A stretch of 64,000 bases of DNA from JAKIVR01 sp035933635 (GTDB lineage Archaea > Thermoplasmatota > Thermoplasmata > Lutacidiplasmatales > UBA184). The stretch covers positions 1 to 64,000 of the forward strand of contig DASYYY010000009.1 in assembly GCA_035933635.1 (NCBI GenBank). Direction: 5' to 3'. Position 1 is the stretch's first letter, and each line of letters opens with the position of its first letter. A model generated the notes under the pieces. The model saw only the letters and a list, made by a program, of their open reading frames with translations. It was not told where the DNA came from and did not search any database. The position numbers were made by a program, and so were the translations under genes. This document shows positions 8,365-16,383 of this stretch, one piece after another.

Positions 8365-9129
8365 TCAGTCGCGCAGCGCCCGCTCGACCACGGCCGCGAG
8401 GACGCCTCCCAAGATCGGCGCCACCCAGAAGAGCCAGGACTCGGCGATCGCCCAGTGGTCCGAGCTCCAGTAGAGCGAGAGCAACGCCGGGGAGAACGAG
8501 CGCACCGGGTTCAGCGACGCCCCGTCGATCGGGATCGCCAGCAGGTTGGTGACGAGCAGTGCCGTCCCGATGGCGACCGGGGCGAGGTTCTTGGCCGAGC
8601 TGTCCGGCCGCGTGACCAACTGGATCACCAGCACGAAGGCGAAGGTGATCGCGAGCTCGAGCAGGAACACCGCTCCGAGGGAAAATCCGCACCCTCCGGG
8701 CGCACCGGATCCGCTGTAGCACTGAGAGCCCAGTGCGGCGCCCTGGGCGGCGGTAGAGAACGATGCGGGACCACCGGAGACGATGGCGAAGATGATGCCG
8801 ATCCCGACGATGCCCCCGACGATCTGGGCGACCAGGTAGGGAACGACATCCCGGGCCGGCATGCGGCCGTTGACGAGCATCGAGATCGTCACGGCGGGGT
8901 TGAAGTGACCACCGGAGATATCTCCGAAGGCGTAGGCGAGCGCCATCAGGACGAAGCCGAAGCAGAACGAGACGACCAGGATCCGGCCCAGCACGTCGAT
9001 GGGGGGAGAGCCGGGGAAGAACGTCTCCAGCAGCGGTAGCGTGAAGACCGCCGATCCCCCGCCCACGAGGAGCAGAGCGAAGGTCCCCACGAACTCGGCG
9101 AGATACTTCTGGCCCGACGAGAACGCCAT
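8365..9129 (-). CDS. MIP-family water/glycerol channel (aquaporin)
   Basis: A 254-residue membrane protein with six predicted helices and both pore half-helices: SGGHFNPAVT and GASLNPVRSFSPAL. The two NPA-type motifs are NPA and NPV. The second motif departs from canonical NPA, and the following Arg expected in the selectivity filter is present. A periplasmic loop contains three Cys. The ATG at 9129 is chosen because a TATA-like box (9152-9159 on the opposite strand) is 24-30 bp upstream. Confidence 0.9.
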   Translation of the reverse strand: MAFSSGQKYLAEFVGTFALLLVGGGSAVFTLPLLETFFPGSPPIDVLGRILVVSFCFGFVLMALAYAFGDISGGHFNPAVTISMLVNGRMPARDVVPYLVAQIVGGIVGIGIIFAIVSGGPASFSTAAQGAALGSQCYSGSGAPGGCGFSLGAVFLLELAITFAFVLVIQLVTRPDSSAKNLAPVAIGTALLVTNLLAIPIDGASLNPVRSFSPALLSLYWSSDHWAIAESWLFWVAPILGGVLAAVVERALRD

Positions 9130-9151
9130 CGAGCCCGGGACGTGTTCCGAC

Positions 9152-9159
9152 CGATAAAT
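9152..9159 (-). promoter_or_regulatory. TATA box of the aquaporin gene
   Basis: Minus-strand atttatcg lies 23-30 bp before the ATG at 9129, consistent with a leaderless mRNA. Confidence 0.5.
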
Positions 9160-9203
9160 CGTTCGTCCAGTGGGCACCGCCGGCGCGCCTACCGGATTCG
9201 TAC

Positions 9204-9908
9204 ATGGGCTTCAAAACGGGAGTGCCGCTCGCTGCGCCGCCCATGCAGGCGCCGCCGCCACTCGCCGCGACCGCCGGTGACTCCCGGATGCGTTTCGTCG
9301 TCGTGGTCTTCGCGGTCGGGGCGATCATGACGGCGGTCGTGGGGTACTTCGGTTTCACCGGGCAGCTCGGAGCCGGCATCGTCGGCACCGAGCACGGGTC
9401 CCCCCCGGCCCCCCCGCCGCTGACCGCCTGCCAGGGGCACGGAGCGCTCGGCTCCTTCCACTTCCAGATCGTCGCGGGCCCCAAGGGCACCTTCACGTTC
9501 AACGGGTCGAGCCCCGGACCCTGCTTCGCCGTCGCCGTGGGCAGCACCGTGGTGATGGAATTCCAGGTGGCCCACGACGCGAGCGCCCTCGACAGTTGGG
9601 AACTCATCGCCGGAACGGGGCCCACCGACCAGGCACCCGTGTTCCCCGGGGCCGGCTGGTCCGATTCCACGCGTTTCTCCGGTCTCGGAGCCGGGGGAAC
9701 GACCAACTTCACGTTCCACGCGACGACCGCCGGTCAGTACCGCTACGTCTCCGAGGTCGGCAATCACGCGGCGGTCGGGGAATGGGGGTCGTTCAACGTC
9801 ACCACCTCCGCGCTGTCCGTGTCTCCGGTCACGCCTCGGGTCGACCCGATCGCGGGCGCGAGCGGTGTGCACATCGGAGCACCGGCGTGGGCGGGGAGGT
9901 CGGCATGA
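9204..9908 (+). CDS. membrane-anchored cupredoxin-like protein with a degenerate copper site
   Basis: A 234-residue protein with one N-terminal transmembrane helix (about residues 30-52), a Pro-rich linker and a beta-sandwich resembling sulfocyanin. The C-terminal ligand loop is GQYRYVSEVGNHAAVGEWGSFNV (about 177-199 as a region). In blue copper proteins this loop carries Cys, His and Met; here only H188 remains, with Ser183 and Glu193 at the other two positions. H124 could be the first His ligand. C76 and C107 could form a disulfide. Ordinary type 1 copper is therefore unlikely. It overlaps the next mini-gene by ATGA. Confidence 0.7.
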   Translation: MGFKTGVPLAAPPMQAPPPLAATAGDSRMRFVVVVFAVGAIMTAVVGYFGFTGQLGAGIVGTEHGSPPAPPPLTACQGHGALGSFHFQIVAGPKGTFTFNGSSPGPCFAVAVGSTVVMEFQVAHDASALDSWELIAGTGPTDQAPVFPGAGWSDSTRFSGLGAGGTTNFTFHATTAGQYRYVSEVGNHAAVGEWGSFNVTTSALSVSPVTPRVDPIAGASGVHIGAPAWAGRSA

Positions 9909-10048
9909 CGGGGACCGCCGCCCGGACCGCATCCAACTGGCCGGTCGATGCGGAGCCGGGCAGCCAAAAGGGATGGTACATCGGAGCTGCCCTGGCGCTC
10001 GCGGTGATCGCGGTCGGTCTCGGCCTGTGGTTCAGCCACCACCCGTAG
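9905..10048 (+). CDS. 47-residue single-span membrane protein
   Basis: The ATG overlaps the stop of the cupredoxin-like gene (ATGA), so it is probably translated by coupling. The protein has a short polar N-terminus and one transmembrane helix (GWYIGAALALAVIAVGLGLWF) ending in SHHP. It could be a small partner subunit of the cupredoxin-like protein, as small single-span subunits are common in respiratory complexes (inference). Its 3' end overlaps the convergent methyltransferase gene by 17 bases. Confidence 0.6.
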   Translation: MTGTAARTASNWPVDAEPGSQKGWYIGAALALAVIAVGLGLWFSHHP

Positions 10049-10589
10049 CCCGCATCGGCTCGGACGGGCCCCTCACGTACAGGTAGACCCGCAGGTCGGT
10101 GTCCGTGGCGACCGGCGTCCAGCCGGGCACTTCGTGCCAATGGGTGACCACGCGGGCGCCGGACCGGAGGTCCGATTCGAGGCGGGGGCGCAAGCGACGC
10201 ATCGCCTCCGGCCAAAGGAAGAGCGCGACCACGCTCGCGGCCCGCAGGTCCGTCTCGTACAGGTTCCCCCAGCGGATGTCGACCCGGTCGCGGGGACCGC
10301 CGAACCATCGACGCAGGCGCAACAGGAGCACCCGCACCGGCTCGATCTCGACCCCGACGACACGCGCGCCCCGCTCCCGCGCGGCCCGAAACAGGATCGC
10401 GCCGGTGCCGGCGCCGAGGTCGTAGACCGTGTCGTCGGGCCCGACGCGAGCCAGCTCGAGCATCCGGGCGACGACGGGCCGGAACGTCGGCTGGTAGCCC
10501 GCGCCGCACGCGAACGACCCGAATACGAAGTACAGTACCACGATGATCAGGCCGACGAGGAGGGCGATCGCCTCCCAGTCCACGTTCAT
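10032..10589 (-). CDS. membrane-anchored SAM-dependent methyltransferase-like protein
   Basis: A 185-residue class I methyltransferase. An N-terminal hydrophobic helix (about residues 7-27) is followed by the SAM motif I VYDLGAGTGAILFRAA and a motif II acidic residue in VVGVEIEP. The downstream WGNLYETDL is similar to small archaeal/bacterial membrane methyltransferases acting on lipids or membrane proteins. The substrate is unknown. It ends 11 bp upstream-side of the meaB gene's end region, transcribed in the same direction as meaB. Confidence 0.75.
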   Translation of the reverse strand: MNVDWEAIALLVGLIIVVLYFVFGSFACGAGYQPTFRPVVARMLELARVGPDDTVYDLGAGTGAILFRAARERGARVVGVEIEPVRVLLLRLRRWFGGPRDRVDIRWGNLYETDLRAASVVALFLWPEAMRRLRPRLESDLRSGARVVTHWHEVPGWTPVATDTDLRVYLYVRGPSEPMRATGGG

Positions 10590-10599
10590 CGGACCTGCG

Positions 10600-11565
10600 C
10601 TACAGGACGCGGCGGAGCTGCGCGTAGACGCGGTCGGCGGCCGTACGCGGGTCGACCTTGCGACCGACGACGTCCTCGAGCAGCCGCCCGACCTGCGGGT
10701 CGCTGGCCAGCAGCGGCTCGACCCGCTCTCCGACCCGTTCCCGGACCAGCTCGAGGATCTCGGAGCGGACCCGCTGGCGCTCCGATTCTTCGCGCCGAGA
10801 CCCGGCATCGAGGAACGTTTCGTGGGCGGTCACGGCCTTCCAGAGTTCGACGATCCCCTGGTCCGCGACGGTCGAGGTTTGCACCACGAGCGGGCTCCAC
10901 GCGCCGGGACGGACGCCCAGCTGGACGAGCTCGTTCAGGTAGCGGGCGGCGCCGTCGGCTCCGGGGAGATCGGCCTTGTTGATGCAGAAGACGTCGGCGA
11001 TCTCGAACAGCCCGGCCTTGAGGCTCTGGACCTCGTCGCCCAGATGCGGGACGAGGACCACGACGTTCGTTGAGGCCACCCGGCGTATGTCCACATCGAC
11101 CTGGCCGCTGCCCACGGTCTCGACGAGCACGATCTCCATGCCGAACGCGTCGAGCAAGCGCACGACGTCCCGCGTCGCGCCGGCGATGCCACCGGAGTGG
11201 CCGCGGCTTGCCATCGAGCGGAAGAACAGCCCCTCGTCGTCGCCGGCACGGTCGATACGGATGCGGTCCCCCAGGACCGAGCCGCCGGAGAACGGGCTCG
11301 ATGGGTCGATCCCGATCACGCCCACGCGGCGTCCCTCGCCCCGCAGGTGCCGAAGCAGGGAATTGACGAGGGAGGACTTGCCCACGCCCAGCGGCCCGGT
11401 CAGTCCGACGACCCGGGCCCGACCCGTCCGCGGATAGAGCGCGCGCAGGACGGGGTCGACGGCGGGGTCGTGGTTCTCGACCTGGGAGATCGCCCGCGCG
11501 AGGGCGCGGCGGTCGCGGCGGAGGATACGGTCGGCCGCCGCGGGGACCTTGGCTGGACGGCTCAT
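10600..11565 (-). CDS. meaB: MeaB/ArgK-family G3E GTPase, chaperone of methylmalonyl-CoA mutase
   Basis: A 321-residue P-loop GTPase. Walker A GPLGVGKSSLVN (about 59-70), the D-x-S segment GIDPSSPFSGGSVLGDRIRI, the Walker B VETVGSGQVDVDI and the base-recognition NKAD are all present and typical of MeaB. These proteins load and protect adenosylcobalamin in methylmalonyl-CoA mutase. The ATG overlaps the stop of the mutase B12-binding subunit (ATGA), which confirms the functional pairing. Confidence 0.93.
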   Translation of the reverse strand: MSRPAKVPAAADRILRRDRRALARAISQVENHDPAVDPVLRALYPRTGRARVVGLTGPLGVGKSSLVNSLLRHLRGEGRRVGVIGIDPSSPFSGGSVLGDRIRIDRAGDDEGLFFRSMASRGHSGGIAGATRDVVRLLDAFGMEIVLVETVGSGQVDVDIRRVASTNVVVLVPHLGDEVQSLKAGLFEIADVFCINKADLPGADGAARYLNELVQLGVRPGAWSPLVVQTSTVADQGIVELWKAVTAHETFLDAGSRREESERQRVRSEILELVRERVGERVEPLLASDPQVGRLLEDVVGRKVDPRTAADRVYAQLRRVL

Positions 11566-11978
11566 GCGTGGGCGCGGGCGATGGACCGGGCCGTCGTCAC
11601 GATCTCCTCGAGGGAGGCGCCCGGACCGAAGATCGCCCGGACACCGATCTTGCGCAATCGTCGGGCGTCGTCGTCCGGGATGATCCCACCGGCGAAGACC
11701 GGGATGTCGCCGGCCTTGCGCAGTTTGAGGAGTTTGATCACACGGGGGAACAGCACCATGTGCGCACCGGAGAGAATGGAGAGCCCGATGAGGTCGACAT
11801 CCTCCTCGATCGCGCTCTCGACGATCGCCTCCGGGGTCTGGCGGAGCCCGGCATAGATGACCTCCATACCGGCGTCGCGCAGCGCACGCGCCACCACCTT
11901 GGCGCCCCGGTCGTGACCGTCGAGTCCGGGCTTGGCGATGAGGACGCGGATCGGAGAGGTCGGCTTCGCCCGTGCCAT
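11562..11978 (-). CDS. methylmalonyl-CoA mutase small subunit (B12-binding domain)
   Basis: A 138-residue cobalamin-binding domain. The histidine that ligates cobalt is in the motif KPGLDGHDRGAK (DxHxxG), followed by the Ser of GLSILSGAH and the GG of FAGGIIPDDD, all family hallmarks. It needs a separate catalytic (TIM barrel) subunit, which is not in this window. It is coupled to meaB. The pathway is succinyl-CoA/methylmalonyl-CoA interconversion, for propionate or odd-chain/branched carbon metabolism. Confidence 0.93.
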   Translation of the reverse strand: MARAKPTSPIRVLIAKPGLDGHDRGAKVVARALRDAGMEVIYAGLRQTPEAIVESAIEEDVDLIGLSILSGAHMVLFPRVIKLLKLRKAGDIPVFAGGIIPDDDARRLRKIGVRAIFGPGASLEEIVTTARSIARAHA

Positions 11979-12025
11979 GGCCGTCGGGCTCCGCTAGTAC
12001 GGTCCGAGGTAAAGCTTGCCCCGGC

Positions 12026-12931
12026 TCAGGCGAGGGCGAGGAGGTCGAACAGAAGATTCCCCGCGAGCAGCGCCACGACGGCACCCCCCCACAACAGCAC
12101 CACGAAGGGCAACTGTGGGGTCACCCAAACCTCGGTCGCCCCCTCGGCCTTCAGACGGTCCCGCTGGCGCTCGCGGAGGACGCGGTCCTCCTCGGAGGTC
12201 GGGGCCTCCTCGACGTCGTCGTTCGTGAGGGGATCTCTCAGCCAGACGAACGAATCGGGAAGACGGTCGACGGGGATCCGGTAGCTGGTGAACGCGCGGG
12301 GGAACTCGAAGTCTCCCCGTCGGGCGTTGTAAACCGCCAGGGCGAGCGGGATGGCGATGGCCAGGAGGGCGGCGTCCATCAGCAGGTCGAGCGAGAAGGG
12401 GTACACCCCGAGCACCTGGGAGGCCGAGGTGGAGATGCGGAGCAAGGGGTTGGGGAAGAGGGGGACCAGCAGCCCGGCCACCATCAGCGCCTTGGCGTCA
12501 GCGCCCCCGTAGAGCACCCCCACTTCGAAGAGGGCGCGGGCCAGGAGCACGGTCACAAAGACCGCGATCACCGCGATGGGAAGGCCTCCGGGTCCGATCC
12601 CATACCGCCATCCGCCGAGGGCCAGGAGGGCGAACGTCCCGACGTAGGCACCCAGCTCGAGATACCCCGGCAGGGGAGAATCGGAGTCGACCCAACGCCG
12701 GTCCCACGGGAACAGATGCTGCAGAACGAAGGCCGCGACCACGACCCACAATGCGAGGGCCGGGAGGGAAGCGGTGCCGAGGGCGAACGGTCCCACCACC
12801 GCCCCGAGCACGGCCATCGCCTGCCAGACCGAATCCGGGACCTCGCGCGTACGCCAGTCCGTCCACGCCGCGTACGCCAGCCCCGCCACGAGGATCCCGG
12901 CGAGCGCGAGGCCGGCGTCCTGCGAGTACAT
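12026..12931 (-). CDS. type IV prepilin/prearchaellin peptidase (A24 family)
   Basis: A 301-residue polytopic membrane aspartyl protease. The first catalytic aspartate lies just after helix 1 in AAWTDWRTREVPD, and the second is in the family signature YGGADAKAL (GxHyD motif). About eight hydrophobic segments are visible. It cleaves class III signal peptides of pilins or archaellins. No pilin genes are in the window. The ATG at 12931 is chosen over an upstream start because a TATA-like run (minus-strand ttatcaac, 12963-12970) lies about 30 bp before it. Confidence 0.88.
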   Translation of the reverse strand: MYSQDAGLALAGILVAGLAYAAWTDWRTREVPDSVWQAMAVLGAVVGPFALGTASLPALALWVVVAAFVLQHLFPWDRRWVDSDSPLPGYLELGAYVGTFALLALGGWRYGIGPGGLPIAVIAVFVTVLLARALFEVGVLYGGADAKALMVAGLLVPLFPNPLLRISTSASQVLGVYPFSLDLLMDAALLAIAIPLALAVYNARRGDFEFPRAFTSYRIPVDRLPDSFVWLRDPLTNDDVEEAPTSEEDRVLRERQRDRLKAEGATEVWVTPQLPFVVLLWGGAVVALLAGNLLFDLLALA

Positions 12932-13025
12932 CGTGGTGCTCGACCCATCGACCCCGGGCCCGGTTGATAAGGGTCCGCACGCACCGGCGGTGGAGCGCCG
13001 GCCGACGATATTTTTCTCGGGAACC

Positions 13026-13034
13026 TTTTTAAAC
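13026..13034 (+). promoter_or_regulatory. TATA box of the S6e/aIF2-gamma operon
   Basis: The run tttttaaac is 32-40 bp upstream of the S6e ATG, leaving a very short leader. It is the strongest such box in the window, as expected for a ribosomal operon. Confidence 0.65.
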
Positions 13035-13065
13035 CGCACCCAACTGGGCGCCCTGCTTTCCCTGC

Positions 13066-13443
13066 ATGGTCGAGTTCAAGCTCGTCGTCTCCGACGGCCC
13101 CTCCTCGTACGCCAAGAGCGTCGCGGAGCCGCAGGCCGCCGGTTTCCTGGGCAAGCGCATCGGGGAGTCGCTCGGGGGTGAGCTCCTCGGGCTGACCGGG
13201 TACACCCTCAAGATCACGGGCGGTACCGACCGCAGCGGCTTTGCCCTTCGGGCCGACCTCCCCGGGAGCCGGCAACTCCGGCTCTTCGTCGGGCAAGGTT
13301 TCGGCTTTGACGCGCCGCGCCGGGGGATGCGACGGCGTCGCACCTTCCGCGGTGGGGCGATCAGCGAGGATACGGTGCAGATCAACCTCACCGTCGAGCA
13401 GAAGGGCTCCAAACCCCTGGCGGAGCTCCTCGGCTCGGCATGA
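13066..13443 (+). CDS. rps6e: 30S ribosomal protein S6e
   Basis: A 125-residue archaeal S6e. It has the conserved N-terminus (FKLVVSDGPSSYAKSV), the Gly-rich LLGLTGYTLKITGGTDRSGFALR core and the basic segment RGMRRRRTFRGGAIS. Archaeal S6e is about this size and lacks the eukaryotic C-terminal tail. It is followed with ATGA overlap by the aIF2 gamma gene, a common archaeal arrangement. Confidence 0.95.
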   Translation: MVEFKLVVSDGPSSYAKSVAEPQAAGFLGKRIGESLGGELLGLTGYTLKITGGTDRSGFALRADLPGSRQLRLFVGQGFGFDAPRRGMRRRRTFRGGAISEDTVQINLTVEQKGSKPLAELLGSA

Positions 13444-14666
13444 AGGCGCCCCGTCAGCCCGAAGTGAACATCGGCCTGGTCGGCCACGTCGACCACGGCA
13501 AGACGACCCTGACCCAGGCGCTCACCGGGGAGTGGACCGATCGCCACTCCGAGGAGCTCAAGCGCGGCATCTCGATCAAGCTCGGCTACGCCGACGCCGC
13601 GTTCTTCCGTTGCCCGAACGGGCACTACTCGACTGAGGCCAAATGCCCGCAGTGCGGCGAGCCGGCGAAGTTCCTGCGCGCGGTCTCCTTCGTCGACGCT
13701 CCCGGCCACGAGACGCTCATGGCCACGATGCTCTCGGGCGCGGCCCTGATGGATGGGGCGCTACTGCTCGTGGCGGCCAACGAGCCCGCTCCGCAGCCCC
13801 AGACCCGCGAGCACCTCTACGCGCTCGACATCATCGGCGTACGCAAGGTCGTCGTCGTCCAGAACAAGATCGACCTTTTGAGCGATGAGCAGGCCGAGCA
13901 GAACTACGAGCAGATCCGGACGTTCCTGAAGGGGACCGCCCTCGAGAAGGCACCCATCGTCCCCATCTCCGCCAATCACCGCGTGAACATCGACGCGCTC
14001 ATCGAGACGATGGAGGAGACGATCCCCACCCCGCCGCGGGACCCGTCGAAGGCACCGCTGATGTACGTCGCGCGCTCCTTCGACATCAACCGCCCGGGGA
14101 CGCGGCCCGCCGACCTACAGGGGGGCGTGCTCGGTGGATCGCTGCTGCAGGGCCGGCTGAAGATCGGCGAGGAGATCGAGATCCGCCCCGGGATATCGGG
14201 GCCGACCTCGGCCCACGCCGAGGCGATCCGGACGAAGGTCACCACGCTCGTCTCGGGGGGACTGACGCTCGACGAGCTCCGGCCCGGCGGTCTGGCCGCG
14301 ATCGGCACGACGCTCGACCCGTCGCTGACGAAGTCGGACGCGCTCAACGGCCGTCTGATCGGAACGCCGGGGACGCTTCCACCGGTGACCCAGCGCATGC
14401 GCGTGAAGGCGACGCTTCTCGATCGCGTCGTCGGCGCCCAACGTGAGGTCAAGGTCGAGAAGGTGCACACGAGCGAGATCCTCGCGGTGACGGTGGGCAC
14501 CACCATCGCCCCCGGGAAGGTCACGAGCGCCCGGGGCGACGAGATCGAACTGAACCTCGGACGGCCGGTCACGGTCTTCGCCGGTTCCCGGGTCGCCATC
14601 TCCCGCCGGCTGAACGCCTGGCGGCTGATCGGCTACGGCATCGTCGAGGACGGGGGTGCGCGGTGA
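13440..14666 (+). CDS. eif2g: translation initiation factor aIF2 subunit gamma
   Basis: A 408-residue GTPase that carries initiator Met-tRNA to the small ribosomal subunit. G1 is GHVDHGKTTLTQAL (about 15-28), G3 is DAPGHETLMATM, and G4 is NKIDLLS. The zinc-binding CPNGHY...CPQCGEP knuckle is in the G domain (about residues 59-79), with the first Cys in RCPNGH. Domains II and III follow (GTRPADLQGGVLGGSLLQGRL, VEKVHTSEILAVTVG). It is coupled to S6e upstream and to the Trm112-like gene downstream. Confidence 0.97.
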   Translation: MKAPRQPEVNIGLVGHVDHGKTTLTQALTGEWTDRHSEELKRGISIKLGYADAAFFRCPNGHYSTEAKCPQCGEPAKFLRAVSFVDAPGHETLMATMLSGAALMDGALLLVAANEPAPQPQTREHLYALDIIGVRKVVVVQNKIDLLSDEQAEQNYEQIRTFLKGTALEKAPIVPISANHRVNIDALIETMEETIPTPPRDPSKAPLMYVARSFDINRPGTRPADLQGGVLGGSLLQGRLKIGEEIEIRPGISGPTSAHAEAIRTKVTTLVSGGLTLDELRPGGLAAIGTTLDPSLTKSDALNGRLIGTPGTLPPVTQRMRVKATLLDRVVGAQREVKVEKVHTSEILAVTVGTTIAPGKVTSARGDEIELNLGRPVTVFAGSRVAISRRLNAWRLIGYGIVEDGGAR

Positions 14667-14845
14667 AGCCCGGACTGATGGAGATCCTGTGCTGCCCCGT
14701 TTGCCACGGAGACCTCGCCCTCTCGACCACCAAACACGATGGCAGCGAGATCGTCGAGGGCACGCTCACGTGCGCGAAGTGCCGGGAGACCTACCCCATC
14801 GCCGACGGCATCCCCGATCTCCTCCCGCCGGACGAGCGGGACTGA
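14663..14845 (+). CDS. Trm112-like small zinc-ribbon protein
   Basis: A 60-residue protein with two CxxC knuckles (CCPVC and CAKC) and the Trm112-family ending YPIADGIPDLLPPDE. Trm112 proteins activate several RNA and protein methyltransferases by binding them. The GTG start overlaps the aIF2 gamma stop (GTGA), which places it in a translation operon and fits a role in modifying translation components. Confidence 0.85.
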   Translation: MKPGLMEILCCPVCHGDLALSTTKHDGSEIVEGTLTCAKCRETYPIADGIPDLLPPDERD

Positions 14846-14853
14846 GCGTCGGC

Positions 14854-15468
14854 TCAGGGTTCCGCGCCTTCCGTGGCCCGGTCGCGCTGCAGCACGGCGC
14901 GGCAAGGTCCACCATCGCCCCCGGCGATCCGTAGCGGGAAACACTGCAGTTCGTACCGGCCCGGAGCCACGGCGCCGAGCAGTACACCTTCGAGGATGAG
15001 GCAACCGGCACCCAGCAGGCGGTGGTGCACCGGAAACGTGCCGGTCGGATCGAGCTCGACGGAGAGCGCATCGAGGCCCACCAGTCGGACACCCCGCTCG
15101 ACCATCTCGTCCGCTCCCTCCGGGTTGACGGCGACGTAGTCGCCGAAGAACCGGTCCGACGCGGTCCAACGGTCGGAGTTTCGGGTCCGGAAGAGTACGC
15201 GTTCCACGCCTTCAGGGACCGACCGTGCCTCGTCCCGACCGATCGAGCCGGCGCTCGCAGGGACCCTTACCACCTCGACCGGGCCGTTGAGCTGATCGAG
15301 GTCCACCTGGTCGATCGCTGCTCCACCTTCCAGGAAGTGGATGGGGGGGTCCACGTGCGTGCCCGTGTGCGACCCGATCTGGAGCTGGGAGAGGTTGTAG
15401 GGGGACCCCGATCCGATCGTGCGGACCCGGCTCACCCGCACCGGTGGGTCGCCCGGGAACGTCGCCAT
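14854..15468 (-). CDS. cyclase/kynurenine-formamidase-like metal hydrolase, start uncertain
   Basis: A 204-residue hydrolase from the first ATG. The metal-binding signature HTGTHVDPPIHF (HxGTHxDxPxH) is intact. The reading frame continues upstream of the ATG without a stop and encodes PRWDISFPISDG, which matches the N-terminal strand of this family, so the true protein is probably longer. Between 15468 and the in-frame stop at 15544-15546 there is no ATG, GTG or TTG; a CTG at 15538-15540 would give 228 residues. Substrate unknown; the family includes formamidases and polyketide cyclases. Confidence 0.82.
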   Translation of the reverse strand: MATFPGDPPVRVSRVRTIGSGSPYNLSQLQIGSHTGTHVDPPIHFLEGGAAIDQVDLDQLNGPVEVVRVPASAGSIGRDEARSVPEGVERVLFRTRNSDRWTASDRFFGDYVAVNPEGADEMVERGVRLVGLDALSVELDPTGTFPVHHRLLGAGCLILEGVLLGAVAPGRYELQCFPLRIAGGDGGPCRAVLQRDRATEGAEP

Positions 15469-15571
15469 CCCGTCGGAGATCGGGAACGAAATGTCCCACC
15501 GCGGCGTTCGCTCGCCCCCGCTCCGCCAGGTTCCCGGCAGAGGTTAAGCGATTCCCTCGGTACCGACCGAC

Positions 15572-16291
15572 GTGGTCTCTCTCAGCGCAGGAGCTCTGCT
15601 CCTCGCCTTCATCATCACGCTGCTAGAGATGACCGAGGTCGTCGCGCTCGTCTTCGCGCTCCGGGGCGAGTCGGAGACCATCCGCCATGCGGCCGGGGGG
15701 GCCATCGCGGGGACCGCGTTGGTCGCCGCGATTTCGGTCGGCGCCGGAGCCGTCCTGCTCGACATCCAGAGTCAATGGCTCTTGCTCGGGTCGGCGGCCG
15801 TGCTGTACGGGTTCGCCGTATTCCTGTTCCGGAGCACCCGGCGGTCCTACCGAAAGCTCTGGCACCCGTCTCCGGCGGGCGCCGGCGCTGCGGCCCCGAC
15901 GGGCCGGAGCGAGCAGATCAGCCAGTTCGGGACCGGCTTCACCGTCGGAGTCGTGGAGTCCATCGAGACGGTCATCGTGCTCCTGTCGATCGCCGGCGCC
16001 GGGCAGGCGCCGTCCGCCGTGATCGGTGCGTTGGTGGCGGGTGGGATCCTCGTCGCCGCGGCGCTGGCGCTCCATGGCCAAATCCGGAAGATCAAGGTCC
16101 CTTGGCTCAAGCTGGGGGCGACCTCGATGTTGTTCGCCTTCGCCGTCTTCTGGACCGGGGAGGCAGCCGGGCTGAACTGGCCGTACGCCGATCTCTCCCT
16201 GGTGCCGCTCTTCGCCGTGGCGATCCTGGTCATCCGGCCGATCGTCGGGTATCTGGAGGGCGATCCGGCCCGCGACGCCGCGCCCACCTAG
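15572..16291 (+). CDS. polytopic membrane protein with paired glutamate helices (possible metal or ion transporter)
   Basis: A 239-residue protein with about seven hydrophobic segments. Two helices carry acidic pairs in a related context: LLEMTEVVALVFAL (about 17-30) and VGVVESIETVIVLLSI (about 127-142). This duplicated acidic-helix layout recalls the FTR1 iron permease and GDT1-type families, but the exact REGLE or ExGD motifs are absent, so I leave the function open. The start is a GTG; the gene is divergent from the cyclase with about 30 bp between the frames. Confidence 0.65.
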   Translation: MVSLSAGALLLAFIITLLEMTEVVALVFALRGESETIRHAAGGAIAGTALVAAISVGAGAVLLDIQSQWLLLGSAAVLYGFAVFLFRSTRRSYRKLWHPSPAGAGAAAPTGRSEQISQFGTGFTVGVVESIETVIVLLSIAGAGQAPSAVIGALVAGGILVAAALALHGQIRKIKVPWLKLGATSMLFAFAVFWTGEAAGLNWPYADLSLVPLFAVAILVIRPIVGYLEGDPARDAAPT

Positions 16292-16383
16292 CGCACTTCC
16301 ACGCGATCCGGTGCCTCCGCCGCGGGCACCGGACCGCCTCGAGCCGAAGTGTTATCCCTACCCGCGAAGCTCGCGCGACCGCC

